From Candidatus Melainabacteria bacterium SSGW_16 (lineage in GTDB: Bacteria > Cyanobacteriota > Vampirovibrionia > 2-02-FULL-35-15): 64,000 bases of DNA. Shown piece by piece: positions 44,945-53,212 of the stretch (position 1 is the stretch's first letter; every line of letters begins with the position of its first letter). Both the position numbers and the translations under genes were made by a program. Location of the stretch: the NCBI GenBank assembly GCA_004769085.1, contig DUDS01000035.1, positions 1 to 64,000 of the forward strand, written 5' to 3'. Below the pieces are notes generated by a model. The model ran no database searches. It had not been told where the DNA came from and saw nothing but the letters and a program-made list of their open reading frames with translations.

Positions 44945-44980
44945 ATAATTGTATAGAAGTTGCTTTAAAAAAGAAGTTCC

Positions 44981-45124
44981 TTATCCTTCTTCCTCTTCAA
45001 GCCATTTATGTTTAATTCTGTTTGGAACCGAGGATAAAATCTCTTCATCCTGTTCTAAATCATGTTTCTGTCTCTCCAGTAGATCGTCTACCCAGTTTTC
45101 TTTCTTATCTTTATCTTTATCCAT
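44981..45124 (-). CDS. Small acidic/charged protein before fliO
   Basis: A 47-residue frame, ATG at 45122-45124 to TAA at 44981-44983. It is almost wholly charged and helical: MDKDKDKKENWVDDLLERQK, then HDLEQDEEILSSVPNRIKHK and an acidic end WLEEEEG. A good ribosome-binding site, GGAG (45132-45135), lies 7 bases before the ATG. The frame ends 36 bases before fliO on the same strand, so the two are likely co-transcribed. No family recognised; its position suggests a flagellar or regulatory accessory role, but that is only context. Confidence 0.6.
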   Translation of the reverse strand: MDKDKDKKENWVDDLLERQKHDLEQDEEILSSVPNRIKHKWLEEEEG

Positions 45125-45154
45125 GGCTTTTCTCCATTTTTCTATAACCAAATG

Positions 45155-45194
45155 CCAAAAACAAATAAAGCCAGAGCAAACTTTGCCCTGGCTT
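45155..45194 (-). terminator. Terminator-like hairpin before the 47-residue gene
   Basis: On the minus strand the arms AAGCCAGGGCAA and TTGCTCTGGCTT pair fully if one G-U wobble is allowed, followed by TATTTGTTTTT. On the plus strand the same site has an A-C mismatch and no T-run, so the minus strand is the functional one. It lies about 20 bases upstream of the ribosome-binding site of the small gene, the position of an attenuator or of the end of a short upstream RNA. Confidence 0.65.
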
Positions 45195-45215
45195 AAAAGT
45201 CGATTTGAGGATCTT

Positions 45216-45245
45216 TAAAAATCAGTTTCTGGCCTTTTAAACTGA
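45216..45245 (-). terminator. Second terminator-like hairpin upstream
   Basis: Minus-strand arms TCAGTTT and AAACTGA (45239-45245 and 45222-45228) with a ten-base loop, followed directly by ATTTTTAAAG. The stem is short and AT-rich, so weaker than the one downstream. Tandem with it, it suggests a leader RNA with two stop points. Confidence 0.45.
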
Positions 45246-45436
45246 CTATACTCTTTTTTATTTTAAGTCAGTTGTATTTATATACTTACCCAAAAAGTTA
45301 GAAAAATTTGCTTTTTCTCAACCTTTAATAGGATTTTCATATAGAAAAATTATCATTTGGTTAAAAGTAAACATAAAAATTCTTGGTTAATTCACAAAAA
45401 TTCAGGGTTTTTGAAATAAAATAAATCAAAGACATT

Positions 45437-45841
45437 ATGAAAAATATGGATTTTCCTAAAGAATTAAAATACTCAAAATCACACGAGTATTTAAAAGCCT
45501 TACCTGAAAACAAAGCCATTGTTGGAATTACAGCCTATGCAAGTTCTGAGCTTGGAGATGTTGTTTTCATAGAACTTCCAGAGGCAGGGAAAACCTTTAA
45601 AACAGGACAGAAATTCGGGGTAATTGAATCAGTTAAATCTGTTTCAGATCTCTACATGCCGCATGATGGGAAGATCCTGGAAATAAACACCGATCTAAGT
45701 GACCATCCTGAATATATTAATCAGGATACTTACGGAAAAGGCTGGATGTTAAAAATAGAACTTACATCAAATTTAAATCAAAACAAAGATCTAATTTCAG
45801 CAAATGAATATTCAACATTTGTGCTGGCTGAAGCTCATTAA
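45437..45841 (+). CDS. gcvH: Glycine cleavage system H protein
   Basis: The lipoylated carrier that shuttles the aminomethyl group between P, T and L proteins of glycine cleavage; in some bacteria it is also a lipoyl relay. 134 residues. The lipoyl domain is intact: YSKSHEYLKAL, VGITAYASSELGDVVFIELP, and the lipoylated Lys67 in FGVIESVKSVSDLYMP. GKGWMLKIEL lies near the end. The other gcv genes are not here. Only a weak ribosome-binding sequence precedes the ATG. It converges on nuoM with an 8-base gap. Confidence 0.95.
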   Translation: MKNMDFPKELKYSKSHEYLKALPENKAIVGITAYASSELGDVVFIELPEAGKTFKTGQKFGVIESVKSVSDLYMPHDGKILEINTDLSDHPEYINQDTYGKGWMLKIELTSNLNQNKDLISANEYSTFVLAEAH

Positions 45842-45849
45842 TAAAGAAA

Positions 45850-47385
45850 TTAACTTGGAATTATTTTAGTAACAATGTCTAGCAAAGCCTTTGAACTCGG
45901 CTCATAAAGATTACTTAGTGAAAAAGGATAAACACCATAAAGAATTACTAAAGCCATAAGTATGCTAAGCACTGCAACTTCAGACAACCTCAGATCATTT
46001 AATTTTGACCACCTGGTATTTTCCGGCCCCATAAAAACCTTTTGAAGTAACCAGAGCATATATCCAGCTGTTAAAATTACACCCAGCGATGAAAATAAAA
46101 CACATATTTGTCCATAATTAAAATAAAGTCTGGTTGGAAATTCAGCAAAATATTTTGAACTAAATGCACCATAAAAAACCAGACTTTCACCTACAAATCC
46201 TGATAAAGCTGGTAGCGCAAGATTTGCCATACTGGCAAGGGTAAAAAAGTAAAAGCACTTTGGCATATATTTTGTCATTCCGCCATAATCAGAAATAAGT
46301 CTGGTGTGAGTTCTTTCATATAAAGTCCCGACAAGCATGAAAAGTGCAGCACTGATTAACCCATGGCTGAACATCTGAAAAATGCCACCACTAAACCCTG
46401 CTGCAGTAAGAGATGCAACACCAAGAAGAACAAAACCCATATGTGAAACAGAAGAATAAGCTATGATTCTTTTCATATCATCCTGAACAAGACATGCTAT
46501 TGCAGCTCCTACAATGTTTACTGCACCAAGAAGAGCAATCCACAAGCCAAATTCAGCCAAAATATCCGGGAAGAAACCAACACAAATTCTGTAAATGCCA
46601 TATCCGCCCATTTTTAAAAGTATTCCAGCCAGTAACATTGATACAGGTGTTGGTGCCTCAACGTGAGCATCAGGCAGCCAGGTATGAAAAGGAAATGAAG
46701 GAAGTTTTATTATAAAGCAAACAAAAAACAGGAAAAAGCTTGCAACCTGAAATGTATAAGGAATGTTTTTTGAAAATTTTGACAGAACTTCCATATCAAA
46801 TGTACCTGCACCGCTTGCAAAGAACATTACAAGAACAGCTGCAAACATACATATTCCTGCAGTAAAGGTATAAATTAAAAATTTCATTGCAGCATATTCC
46901 CTGTTAGGACCTCCCCAAATTGCAATGAGGAAGTACATTGGAATAAGCTCTAGTTCCCAAAACAGGAAAAATAAAAACAAATCCTGTGCAACAAATACGC
47001 CCAGCACGCTTGTTGTAAGAAGCATAAGCATTGAGTAATAAAGTTTTGGTTTTTCTTTTGCAATTGATTCACTTGCAATTATTGTTACAGGCAGCAGGAT
47101 TGCCATAAGCAAAACCATTGCAATACTTAAGCCATCACAGCCAAGTTTTATTCTTATGGTATCTCCAAACCATCTGTAATTCTCTACACACTGAAGAGCA
47201 GGCAAAGATGGATCAAACTTTGTAAAAATCAAAATAAGGATATTAGCCAGGATGAAAAGAGAAAAAATAAGAGTGACTTTTCTACAAATATGTTCTTTTG
47301 AAGGCAAAAAAGAAATAACTACAGGTGCAACAATTGAGGCTATAAGAATTATGCTTAGTGAATGTTGTAAAAAGAAATTAAACAT
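45850..47385 (-). CDS. nuoM: NADH dehydrogenase chain M (NuoM/NdhD)
   Basis: An antiporter-like proton-pumping subunit of complex I in the inner membrane. 511 residues with about 14 spans. The family core is clear: KLPSFPFHTWLPDAHVEAPT (about 223-242), KMGGYGIYRI, and CLVQDDMKRIIAYSSVSHMG (about 305-325), the last with conserved Lys. It follows nuoL on the same strand, but 184 bases apart with repeat copy D between them, unlike the tight spacing of most nuo operons. nuoK and nuoN are not in the window, so the operon may be split, as with some cyanobacterial ndhF-ndhD clusters. Confidence 0.95.
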   Translation of the reverse strand: MFNFFLQHSLSIILIASIVAPVVISFLPSKEHICRKVTLIFSLFILANILILIFTKFDPSLPALQCVENYRWFGDTIRIKLGCDGLSIAMVLLMAILLPVTIIASESIAKEKPKLYYSMLMLLTTSVLGVFVAQDLFLFFLFWELELIPMYFLIAIWGGPNREYAAMKFLIYTFTAGICMFAAVLVMFFASGAGTFDMEVLSKFSKNIPYTFQVASFFLFFVCFIIKLPSFPFHTWLPDAHVEAPTPVSMLLAGILLKMGGYGIYRICVGFFPDILAEFGLWIALLGAVNIVGAAIACLVQDDMKRIIAYSSVSHMGFVLLGVASLTAAGFSGGIFQMFSHGLISAALFMLVGTLYERTHTRLISDYGGMTKYMPKCFYFFTLASMANLALPALSGFVGESLVFYGAFSSKYFAEFPTRLYFNYGQICVLFSSLGVILTAGYMLWLLQKVFMGPENTRWSKLNDLRLSEVAVLSILMALVILYGVYPFSLSNLYEPSSKALLDIVTKIIPS

Positions 47386-47396
47386 TTTTATTACCT

Positions 47397-47551
47397 ACCG
47401 CCCTCCTTGCTCATTCTTCGCTTGTCGGGCTTTGCAAAGTGCACTAAGAAGTTCATCTTGTCACATTGCTCAGATTTTACCGAATAAATCGGATAAAATC
47501 CTACCTTGTTTAACAGTTTACTCGGAAAGGTTATCTTAGCTAGGCAGTAAC
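47397..47551 (+). repeat. Dispersed 150-bp structured repeat, copy D (between nuoL and nuoM)
   Basis: 155 bases with ACCGCCCTCCTTGCTCATTC, TTGTCGGGCTTTGCAAAG, a central hairpin identical to copy A (47473-47483 with 47489-47500) and a GCAGTAAC end. TTAC before it and GTAA at its end form a short terminal inverted repeat. It is antisense to the nuo genes, and its minus strand carries AAGGAGG 16 bases before the nuoM ATG, longer than ideal for a ribosome-binding site. Confidence 0.88.
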
Positions 47552-47569
47552 TAAACATCTTCATTACCT

Positions 47570-49516
47570 CTATTTAAATTTTGTCAGCATAAACATGATA
47601 GAAAAAAGAACTGAACCAAAAATCACAAGGGCATAAAGCTGTCCTCTTCCTGTCTCTATAAGCCTTAAACCACCACCAACTATTGAAACAACTCTTGCTG
47701 ATCCATTTACAAACACACCATCTACAATAACTTTATCTATAACATTCCAAAGTACTCTATATGCAGGAAGAATAACCTTATTAAGAATTCCAGAATAAAT
47801 TTCATCGATATACCACTTATTAAAAGAAAGGTTATAAACAAAACTAAGATTCTTTTGGATATAAGTATTTAAAGCAAAACCTTTTCTATAAACAAGCCAT
47901 GCCATAAAAGTACCTATAACAAATGCACCAAGAGGTACAAGTCCCTGCACAGACATAAGTTCATGAATAAAAACATTCATTCCCCATTCATGATGTAAAT
48001 GAGTCTCTCCAAAATGTATAAAGGATGAGAATTTATCTCCCCCAGGAATAAGCGGAGAACCAATAAGCCCTATAAAAACAGAAGGCACTGCAAGGCAAAC
48101 AAGAGGAATTGTTATTGAAGGGGTTGTTTCATGGGGATGAGCATGCCCTCTATATTTCCCGCTAAATGTCATGAAATAAAGTCTGAACATATAAAATGCT
48201 GTGAGCAGTGCAGTAAATGAACCCAGTATAAAAAGTGGTTTATTGTGCTCCCATGCACTTGCAAGAATCATATCTTTTGACCAGAACCCACTCATCAAGG
48301 GAAAACCAGATATTGCAAGCACGCCTATAAGACAAGTAAGAGAAGTAATCGGCATATGTTTTTTCAGCCCGCCCATTTCCCTCATATCCTGCTCATGGTG
48401 ACATGCAACAATAACTGAACCTGAGCAAAGAAAAAGCATTGCTTTAAAAAATGCATGTGTCATTAGATGAAAAAGACCTGCAGAATATGCACCAAGACCA
48501 AGTGCCATAACCATATACCCAAGTTGAGAACACGTGGAATATGCAAGCGCTCTTTTAATATCAAACTGGCTTAAAGCAATTGTTGCAGCAAAGAGTGCGG
48601 TAATTCCACCAATCCATGCAACAGTACCCATTGCAACAGGACTACTAACATACAATGGATATGTTCTTGCAATTAAATAAACTCCAGCAGCCACCATTGT
48701 TGCAGCATGAATTAGTGCTGAAATAGGCGTCGGACCTTCCATTGCATCAGGAAGCCATATATGAAGAGGGAACTGTGCAGACTTTGCCATTGGTCCCATT
48801 AAAACAAAAATTGCAATGGTAGTAATGCTAATTACTCCAACGACAGGAAGAATCCCTGAATGAACAGAATAATCAATTGCATTTTTTAGTTCACTAAATG
48901 CAAGCGTGGTTTTATCTGACCAGAATTTCTGTGTTGAAAAATAAAACATCAGAAGTCCTATTAACAGACCTGCATCACCAATTCGGTTTACAACAAATGC
49001 TTTTGTACATGCATTTGCTGCAGTTTTCTTATACCACCAGAAACCAATAAGCAGATAGCTACAAACTCCCACAAGCTCCCAGAAAATATAGCTCTGGAAA
49101 AGATTTGTAGAAAGAACAAGACCAAGCATTGAAAAAGTAAATAAAGACAAATACGCATAAAACTTGCTGTAAGAGGGATCTTCTTTCATGTAACCATGGG
49201 TATAAACCTGCACAAAAAAGCTAACAGAACACACTACAACAAGCATCATTGCACAAAGCGGATCAATTAAATAGCCAACAAAAAGCTTAAAAGCCCCTGC
49301 ACTTATCCAGGGAAAATTTACCTCAATTGTTTTCCCGGGATTTATATAAGTAAAATACAAAACGAGTAATGAATGAATTAAGCCATAAGCAACTGAACCA
49401 ATTGATAAAAAAGCACTTAGTTTTTTTGATGAGTGAAAAAAGAAAATAATTAAAATAGCAGATATAAGGGGTACTGCTGCAATTAGCCAGGAACAATATA
49501 AAATCGAGTCTGACAT
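47570..49516 (-). CDS. nuoL: NADH dehydrogenase chain L (NuoL/NdhF)
   Basis: The large antiporter-like subunit of complex I, with the long lateral helix at its C-terminus. 648 residues. Visible are FWELVGVCSYLLIGFWWYKK (about 145-164), WLPDAMEGPTPISALIHA (about 252-270), FDIKRALAYSTCSQLGYMV (about 318-336) and MTHAFFKAMLFLCSGSVI (about 355-372). The last 120 residues hold the amphipathic helix and final span (GRGQLYALVIFGSVLFSIMF). Followed by nuoM after repeat copy D. Confidence 0.96.
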   Translation of the reverse strand: MSDSILYCSWLIAAVPLISAILIIFFFHSSKKLSAFLSIGSVAYGLIHSLLVLYFTYINPGKTIEVNFPWISAGAFKLFVGYLIDPLCAMMLVVVCSVSFFVQVYTHGYMKEDPSYSKFYAYLSLFTFSMLGLVLSTNLFQSYIFWELVGVCSYLLIGFWWYKKTAANACTKAFVVNRIGDAGLLIGLLMFYFSTQKFWSDKTTLAFSELKNAIDYSVHSGILPVVGVISITTIAIFVLMGPMAKSAQFPLHIWLPDAMEGPTPISALIHAATMVAAGVYLIARTYPLYVSSPVAMGTVAWIGGITALFAATIALSQFDIKRALAYSTCSQLGYMVMALGLGAYSAGLFHLMTHAFFKAMLFLCSGSVIVACHHEQDMREMGGLKKHMPITSLTCLIGVLAISGFPLMSGFWSKDMILASAWEHNKPLFILGSFTALLTAFYMFRLYFMTFSGKYRGHAHPHETTPSITIPLVCLAVPSVFIGLIGSPLIPGGDKFSSFIHFGETHLHHEWGMNVFIHELMSVQGLVPLGAFVIGTFMAWLVYRKGFALNTYIQKNLSFVYNLSFNKWYIDEIYSGILNKVILPAYRVLWNVIDKVIVDGVFVNGSARVVSIVGGGLRLIETGRGQLYALVIFGSVLFSIMFMLTKFK

Positions 49517-49578
49517 TTACAGTGTGATTATATCTTTAAGGGAAAATTATTCCTAATGCATAACAAAAATAGTTATAT

Positions 49579-50943
49579 TTACATTCCACCAACAAGAGCA
49601 TTTTTAATTCTTATATGGGGTCCACCTACACCTACAGGAAGTCCATTCTGACCACACTTCCCACAACTACCGGTTGAAAAAGTTAAATCATCTCCTACAG
49701 CTTCAATATCTTTTAATGTCTGAAATACATTACCGCTTAACGTTACATCCGATACAGGTTCAGCAATTTTTCCATCTCTAATCATAAACGCTTCACCACT
49801 TGCAAAGGTAAAAAGCTCACCATTTGTCTGGCCACCAAGCATTCTTATTGCATAAATCCCTTCTTTTATATCAGATATCATTTCACTAAAACTTACTTTA
49901 CCAGCATCTATATAAGTATTTGTCATTCTTGGAATAGGGGAGAATTCTGTTGTAAGAGCTCTTCCATTCCCTGTTACAGATTCAGACATCTTCGCGGCAG
50001 TTTCCCGGGAATGTAGTTTGTCTTTTAAGATCCCATTTTCAATTATTACTGTTTTCTTTCCAGGAACACCTTCATCATCAAATAAAAAAGTCCCTGGTTG
50101 ATTTGGAACAAGAGAACTATCAATAACAGTTAGCCCAGAAACTGCAATTTGTTTTCCAGGTGTAAGAATCTGTCTCATCTTTTCATTTTCATATACATTA
50201 TCACCTTCTGAAAGGTGTCCAAAAGCTTCATGAATAAAAACTCCTGTAAGTCTTGGATCTAATACAACAGTATATGAACCACCTGAAACACCCTTAGCAC
50301 CAAGCTGCCTTATAGCACGATCAGCTGTTTCACTTATTACTTTATCCAGGTTCATAACTGCATCATAAGATTCTCTGCTTGAAATACTTTCAAAAGCCTG
50401 TTTTATAATTCCTCCTTCGCTGGCAATAACATTAAATCTCCCGATTACATCAAGCCTTTCCTGTTCAACATAAACTCCAAGCGAATTTATAAAATAGGTT
50501 GTTTTAATTTCATCTCTGTAACTTACCTGTGTGGATTTAATTTTTTCTGATTTAGACAAAAGTAGTGAATTATAATGCTCAAAAAGTTTTTTCTTCTCAC
50601 TTAAGGATATTGTCCGCGGGTCCTTTTTAATTTCTGCTTTTACAGTTATATCTATTGGGCTTGTTTCTTTAAAAGATACTTCAGAGCTTCCTGCAATTTT
50701 TGCCTGTCTGATTGCAAGCAATACTTTTTCTTCAAAATTATCCAGACTATTAAAACTAACAAACCCCCAACCACCCTTATATAAAGCTCTTATGCAACCT
50801 CCAAAGTTTGTTAAATTTGTTAAATTATCAAGCAGCTTTCCCTGAAAAGAAATCAAAACTGATTCTTTTTTTTCAATTCTGATTTCAAGATAATGAATAT
50901 GATTCTTAAACTTATTTAAGGTTGAAAATAAAAAGTCTTTCAT
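49579..50943 (-). CDS. tldD: TldD-type zinc metalloprotease
   Basis: TldD with TldE (PmbA) forms a cage protease that trims unfolded peptides; it was first known from microcin B17 and CcdA processing. 454 residues. The zinc motif is HEAFGHLSEGD (about 238-248), followed by GVPGKKTVIIENGILKDKL. The C-terminal CGKCGQNGLPVGVGGPHIRI (about 425-444) is diagnostic of TldD and supplies a Cys ligand. Its partner TldE is not in the window. A single gene with about 200 non-coding bases upstream. Confidence 0.94.
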   Translation of the reverse strand: MKDFLFSTLNKFKNHIHYLEIRIEKKESVLISFQGKLLDNLTNLTNFGGCIRALYKGGWGFVSFNSLDNFEEKVLLAIRQAKIAGSSEVSFKETSPIDITVKAEIKKDPRTISLSEKKKLFEHYNSLLLSKSEKIKSTQVSYRDEIKTTYFINSLGVYVEQERLDVIGRFNVIASEGGIIKQAFESISSRESYDAVMNLDKVISETADRAIRQLGAKGVSGGSYTVVLDPRLTGVFIHEAFGHLSEGDNVYENEKMRQILTPGKQIAVSGLTVIDSSLVPNQPGTFLFDDEGVPGKKTVIIENGILKDKLHSRETAAKMSESVTGNGRALTTEFSPIPRMTNTYIDAGKVSFSEMISDIKEGIYAIRMLGGQTNGELFTFASGEAFMIRDGKIAEPVSDVTLSGNVFQTLKDIEAVGDDLTFSTGSCGKCGQNGLPVGVGGPHIRIKNALVGGM

Positions 50944-51143
50944 TAATTATTTTGTATTCTTTTTAAATTGATATTGACAGTAAATTTGTAACTATTCATT
51001 ATTAATTTAATAAATTTATACCTCAAAAATTATTAAATTAACATTATATTTCCTTGTTTATCCCAATAAAGTACTAAGCTTAACTGGCAGTTTAGGACAT
51101 ACAAAAATCATACGAAGAAAAATGTATTTACGAGAAGGTTATT

Positions 51144-51659
51144 ATGGGCGCAGTTAGAAATTTAGCTAATTTACCGGGTCAACTTCCACCACTTAGAAGA
51201 ACCAACCTAAAACTTTATTGGCCCGAAGATGAAATCTTACTAACAGGACCAGTTTCAGATCAACGAACTCCGACTCGATTAACTGGAAATGAAGCCGGGC
51301 TTGATAATACCCCTCTAAAAAGTAACAGGGATTCAGGAGGCAGCAATAACGATAGTGGTCCTCCAGGAGGTCCCCCATCAGGCCGTATACCAACAACTAT
51401 TAAAATGCCGCAGGGTTCATCTCCAAGAAAAGAACATTCAAATCTGCCTATCACAATAACCTTCTTAGCAAGCACAGGACTAGCAATATTTACTCACCTT
51501 AAAGAAGATGTCTTTGGGAGCATGACAAAAGCTTCCAAAATACTTTTTACCTTTTTAGCAATGTTTACAGGTACTGTGGGATTTGCTTCAATGCTCCAGA
51601 ACAATAGTCAACCAGAAGAACAAAGCTTTCAGATTGATTCTGCACACGGCTTACATTAA
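51144..51659 (+). CDS. Orphan Pro/Ser-rich protein with C-terminal membrane segments
   Basis: 171 residues, not recognised. The N-terminal 100 residues are polar and Pro/Gly/Asn/Ser-rich (DSGGSNNDSGPPGGPPSGR), so probably disordered. Then come two hydrophobic segments, LPITITFLASTGLAIFTHL (about 102-120) and ILFTFLAMFTGTVGFASML (about 132-150), and a short polar tail ending in His. This suggests a tail-anchored or hairpin membrane protein with a long flexible region facing one side. A good Shine-Dalgarno, AAGG, sits before the ATG. It converges on rpsP. Lineage-specific as far as I can tell. Confidence 0.72.
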   Translation: MGAVRNLANLPGQLPPLRRTNLKLYWPEDEILLTGPVSDQRTPTRLTGNEAGLDNTPLKSNRDSGGSNNDSGPPGGPPSGRIPTTIKMPQGSSPRKEHSNLPITITFLASTGLAIFTHLKEDVFGSMTKASKILFTFLAMFTGTVGFASMLQNNSQPEEQSFQIDSAHGLH

Positions 51660-51683
51660 TAACATTAAAAAGAATTGAGCAAT

Positions 51684-51905
51684 TTATTTTTTTAATAAAG
51701 CTTTTATTGTATCTGTAGGAATTGCACCTTTTTTAATCCAAGCTTCAGCTTTTTCTTTATTTAAAATAAGCTGTTTTGTTTTAGGGTTATAAGTACCGAT
51801 TTCTTCAATAGGTGCACAATTTCTTTTTTTTCTCATATCAGTTATAACTATCCTGTAAAAAGGGACCCCTTTTTTACCTTTTCTTGAAAGTCTGATTCTA
51901 ACCAT
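51684..51905 (-). CDS. rpsP: 30S ribosomal protein S16
   Basis: A small-subunit protein needed for 30S assembly. 73 residues, slightly short, with the usual features: VRIRLSRKGKKGVPFYRIVI, IGTYNPKTKQL and AEAWIKKGAIPTDTIKALLK. Its usual neighbours (rimM, trmD, rplS) are absent; instead ndk lies upstream on the same strand beyond repeat copy E. The repeat therefore probably lies in or near the rpsP leader. Confidence 0.97.
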   Translation of the reverse strand: MVRIRLSRKGKKGVPFYRIVITDMRKKRNCAPIEEIGTYNPKTKQLILNKEKAEAWIKKGAIPTDTIKALLKK

Positions 51906-51980
51906 AATTTATTTATCCTTATTATCTAACAAGGTAACCATTATATCAACAATAAAATAATTTCAAAACATGTTTTTACT

Positions 51981-52133
51981 CAGGTGGCTCGCTCATAATT
52001 CGCTTCGCCACCTTTCCAGAGTGTACTAAATATCTGCTTCTTACTACGATGTCCAGGTTTTGCCGAACAAGTCGGACAAAACCTTCCCTGATAAATTGCT
52101 ATTGTGGTCATTTTATGGATGGTAAGTAGTTAC
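51981..52133 (+). repeat. Dispersed 150-bp structured repeat, copy E (divergent)
   Basis: Less similar in sequence but with the same plan and length. A strong 5' hairpin pairs AGGTGGC (51982-51988) with GCCACCT (52007-52013), enclosing CGCTCATAATTCGCTTC. A central hairpin pairs AGGTTTTGCCGA (52055-52066) with TCGGACAAAACCT (52072-52084). A GTTAC follows at the end. Both stems differ from copies A-D by paired changes. It is in the ndk-rpsP gap, antisense to both. Confidence 0.72.
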
Positions 52134-52146
52134 AAAAATATTAAAA

Positions 52147-52596
52147 CTACTCATAAATCCAATTTTGTATATCCTGCTTCCAATCCACAATTTCACTTGA
52201 TTCAAAGAAAAGATTGATTTCTTTTTCTGCACTCTGGGGTCCATCTGAACCATGTACCACATTTCGTCCTATATCAATTCCATAATCACCCCTTATAGTC
52301 CCATCCTCTGCATCAAACGGATTTGTCTTACCCATCATTTTTCTTACAGTGCTTATTGCATTTTTTCCTTCCCAAACCATTGCAACAACAGGGCCCGATG
52401 TAATAAATTCAACAAGATTTTTAAAGAAAGGTTTTTCCTTATGCTCACCATAATGCTTTTGGGCAAGTTCGTTAGTCACCAGAATAAATTTCATGGCAAC
52501 AAGTTTAAGACCTTTTTTTTCAAACCTTGAAATAATTTTCCCAATAAGACCTCTCTGAACACCATCAGGTTTTATTGCAACAAAAGTTTTCTCCAT
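52147..52596 (-). CDS. ndk: Nucleoside diphosphate kinase
   Basis: Balances NTP pools by passing phosphate through a His. 149 residues: [19 protein letters not shown] (start), [11 protein letters not shown] (about 70), the catalytic His115 in [18 protein letters not shown], and an extended [20 protein letters not shown] tail. AAGGGG lies 7 bases before the ATG. It is divergent from the pilin gene across 117 bases and upstream of rpsP. Confidence 0.97.
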   Translation of the reverse strand: MEKTFVAIKPDGVQRGLIGKIISRFEKKGLKLVAMKFILVTNELAQKHYGEHKEKPFFKNLVEFITSGPVVAMVWEGKNAISTVRKMMGKTNPFDAEDGTIRGDYGIDIGRNVVHGSDGPQSAEKEINLFFESSEIVDWKQDIQNWIYE

Positions 52597-52713
52597 AAAA
52601 TCCCCTTTTAAACAATATTGTTATTCACATTTTTACATTACATCGTATAAGGTAGAATATTACTTGTATTATTCTTAATCAAAGATATTTGTAAATCTGA
52701 AGGAGAAAATAAA

Positions 52714-53199
52714 ATGAAAATTACACATAAGAGAAATACTTACGGTTTTACACTTATTGAACTTTTAGTTGTAGTTGTAATTATAGGTATACTTATTACA
52801 CTTGCAGTACCAAATCTTATAGGAGCACAGGACAGGGCTAAAAATGCAAGTGTTAATGCAAGCGTACAGGCACTTAGAGCTAATATTGCCATAGCAACAG
52901 TAGATATGAGTGGTATTGTCCCAGTAGATTCAGCAGAGATAGTTAGAGATGGTCTAACAAAAAGCCTGGTTAACCCATTTACAAATGAACAAACTGAAAT
53001 TGTTGACGGGCTTGAAGCAGATAAAGCTGGTTCGATTTGCTACCTGCCTGATGTAACTCTTGCAGAACCATTTATACTTGGAAAAAGCAAAGAAGTCGTT
53101 ACACAGGAAACCCTGGGAGGGTTTGTCTTGGCAGGTTACGGCATTGTAATGGGAATGCCAGGTGTTATCATAGCTTTGGACAATGGAGGAGCACAATAA
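52714..53199 (+). CDS. Type IV pilin-like (class III signal) protein
   Basis: A prepilin-type protein for a type IV pilus, type II secretion pseudopilus or competence system. The leader MKITHKRNTYG is followed by FTLIELLVVVVIIGILITLA, with the cleavage Gly11, N-methylated Phe12 and Glu16 of the family. After the hydrophobic helix come ASVNASVQALRANIAIATVD and a 100-residue globular part. The protein has a single Cys, so the D-loop disulfide of classical pilins is absent. AAGGAG precedes the ATG at good spacing. No pilB, pilC or pilD gene is nearby. rpsT follows after 13 bases. Confidence 0.88.
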   Translation: MKITHKRNTYGFTLIELLVVVVIIGILITLAVPNLIGAQDRAKNASVNASVQALRANIAIATVDMSGIVPVDSAEIVRDGLTKSLVNPFTNEQTEIVDGLEADKAGSICYLPDVTLAEPFILGKSKEVVTQETLGGFVLAGYGIVMGMPGVIIALDNGGAQ

Positions 53200-53212
53200 T
53201 TAGCTAAAAAAT

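Larger units (their letters stand above)
45125..45436. other. Divergent regulatory gap between fliO group and gcvH
   Basis: About 310 bases with two hairpins on the minus strand, described separately. Close to gcvH are two TTGGTTAA octamers (45357-45364 and 45383-45390), each followed by AAAAATTC and spaced 26 bases apart. They could be operator half-sites or chance in AT-rich DNA. I see no glycine riboswitch before gcvH. Confidence 0.55.

Noticed and set aside
45168-45194. Cyclic di-GMP (GEMM-I) riboswitch before fliO, because of a CCAGGGCAAAG stretch
   Set aside because: The sequence is a single long hairpin with a T-run; the second conserved helix and the tetraloop-receptor are missing.
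44949-45218. Ser/Cys-rich plus-strand frame of 89 codons
   Set aside because: It is the complement of the 47-residue acidic gene and its hairpin leader; it has no ribosome-binding site.
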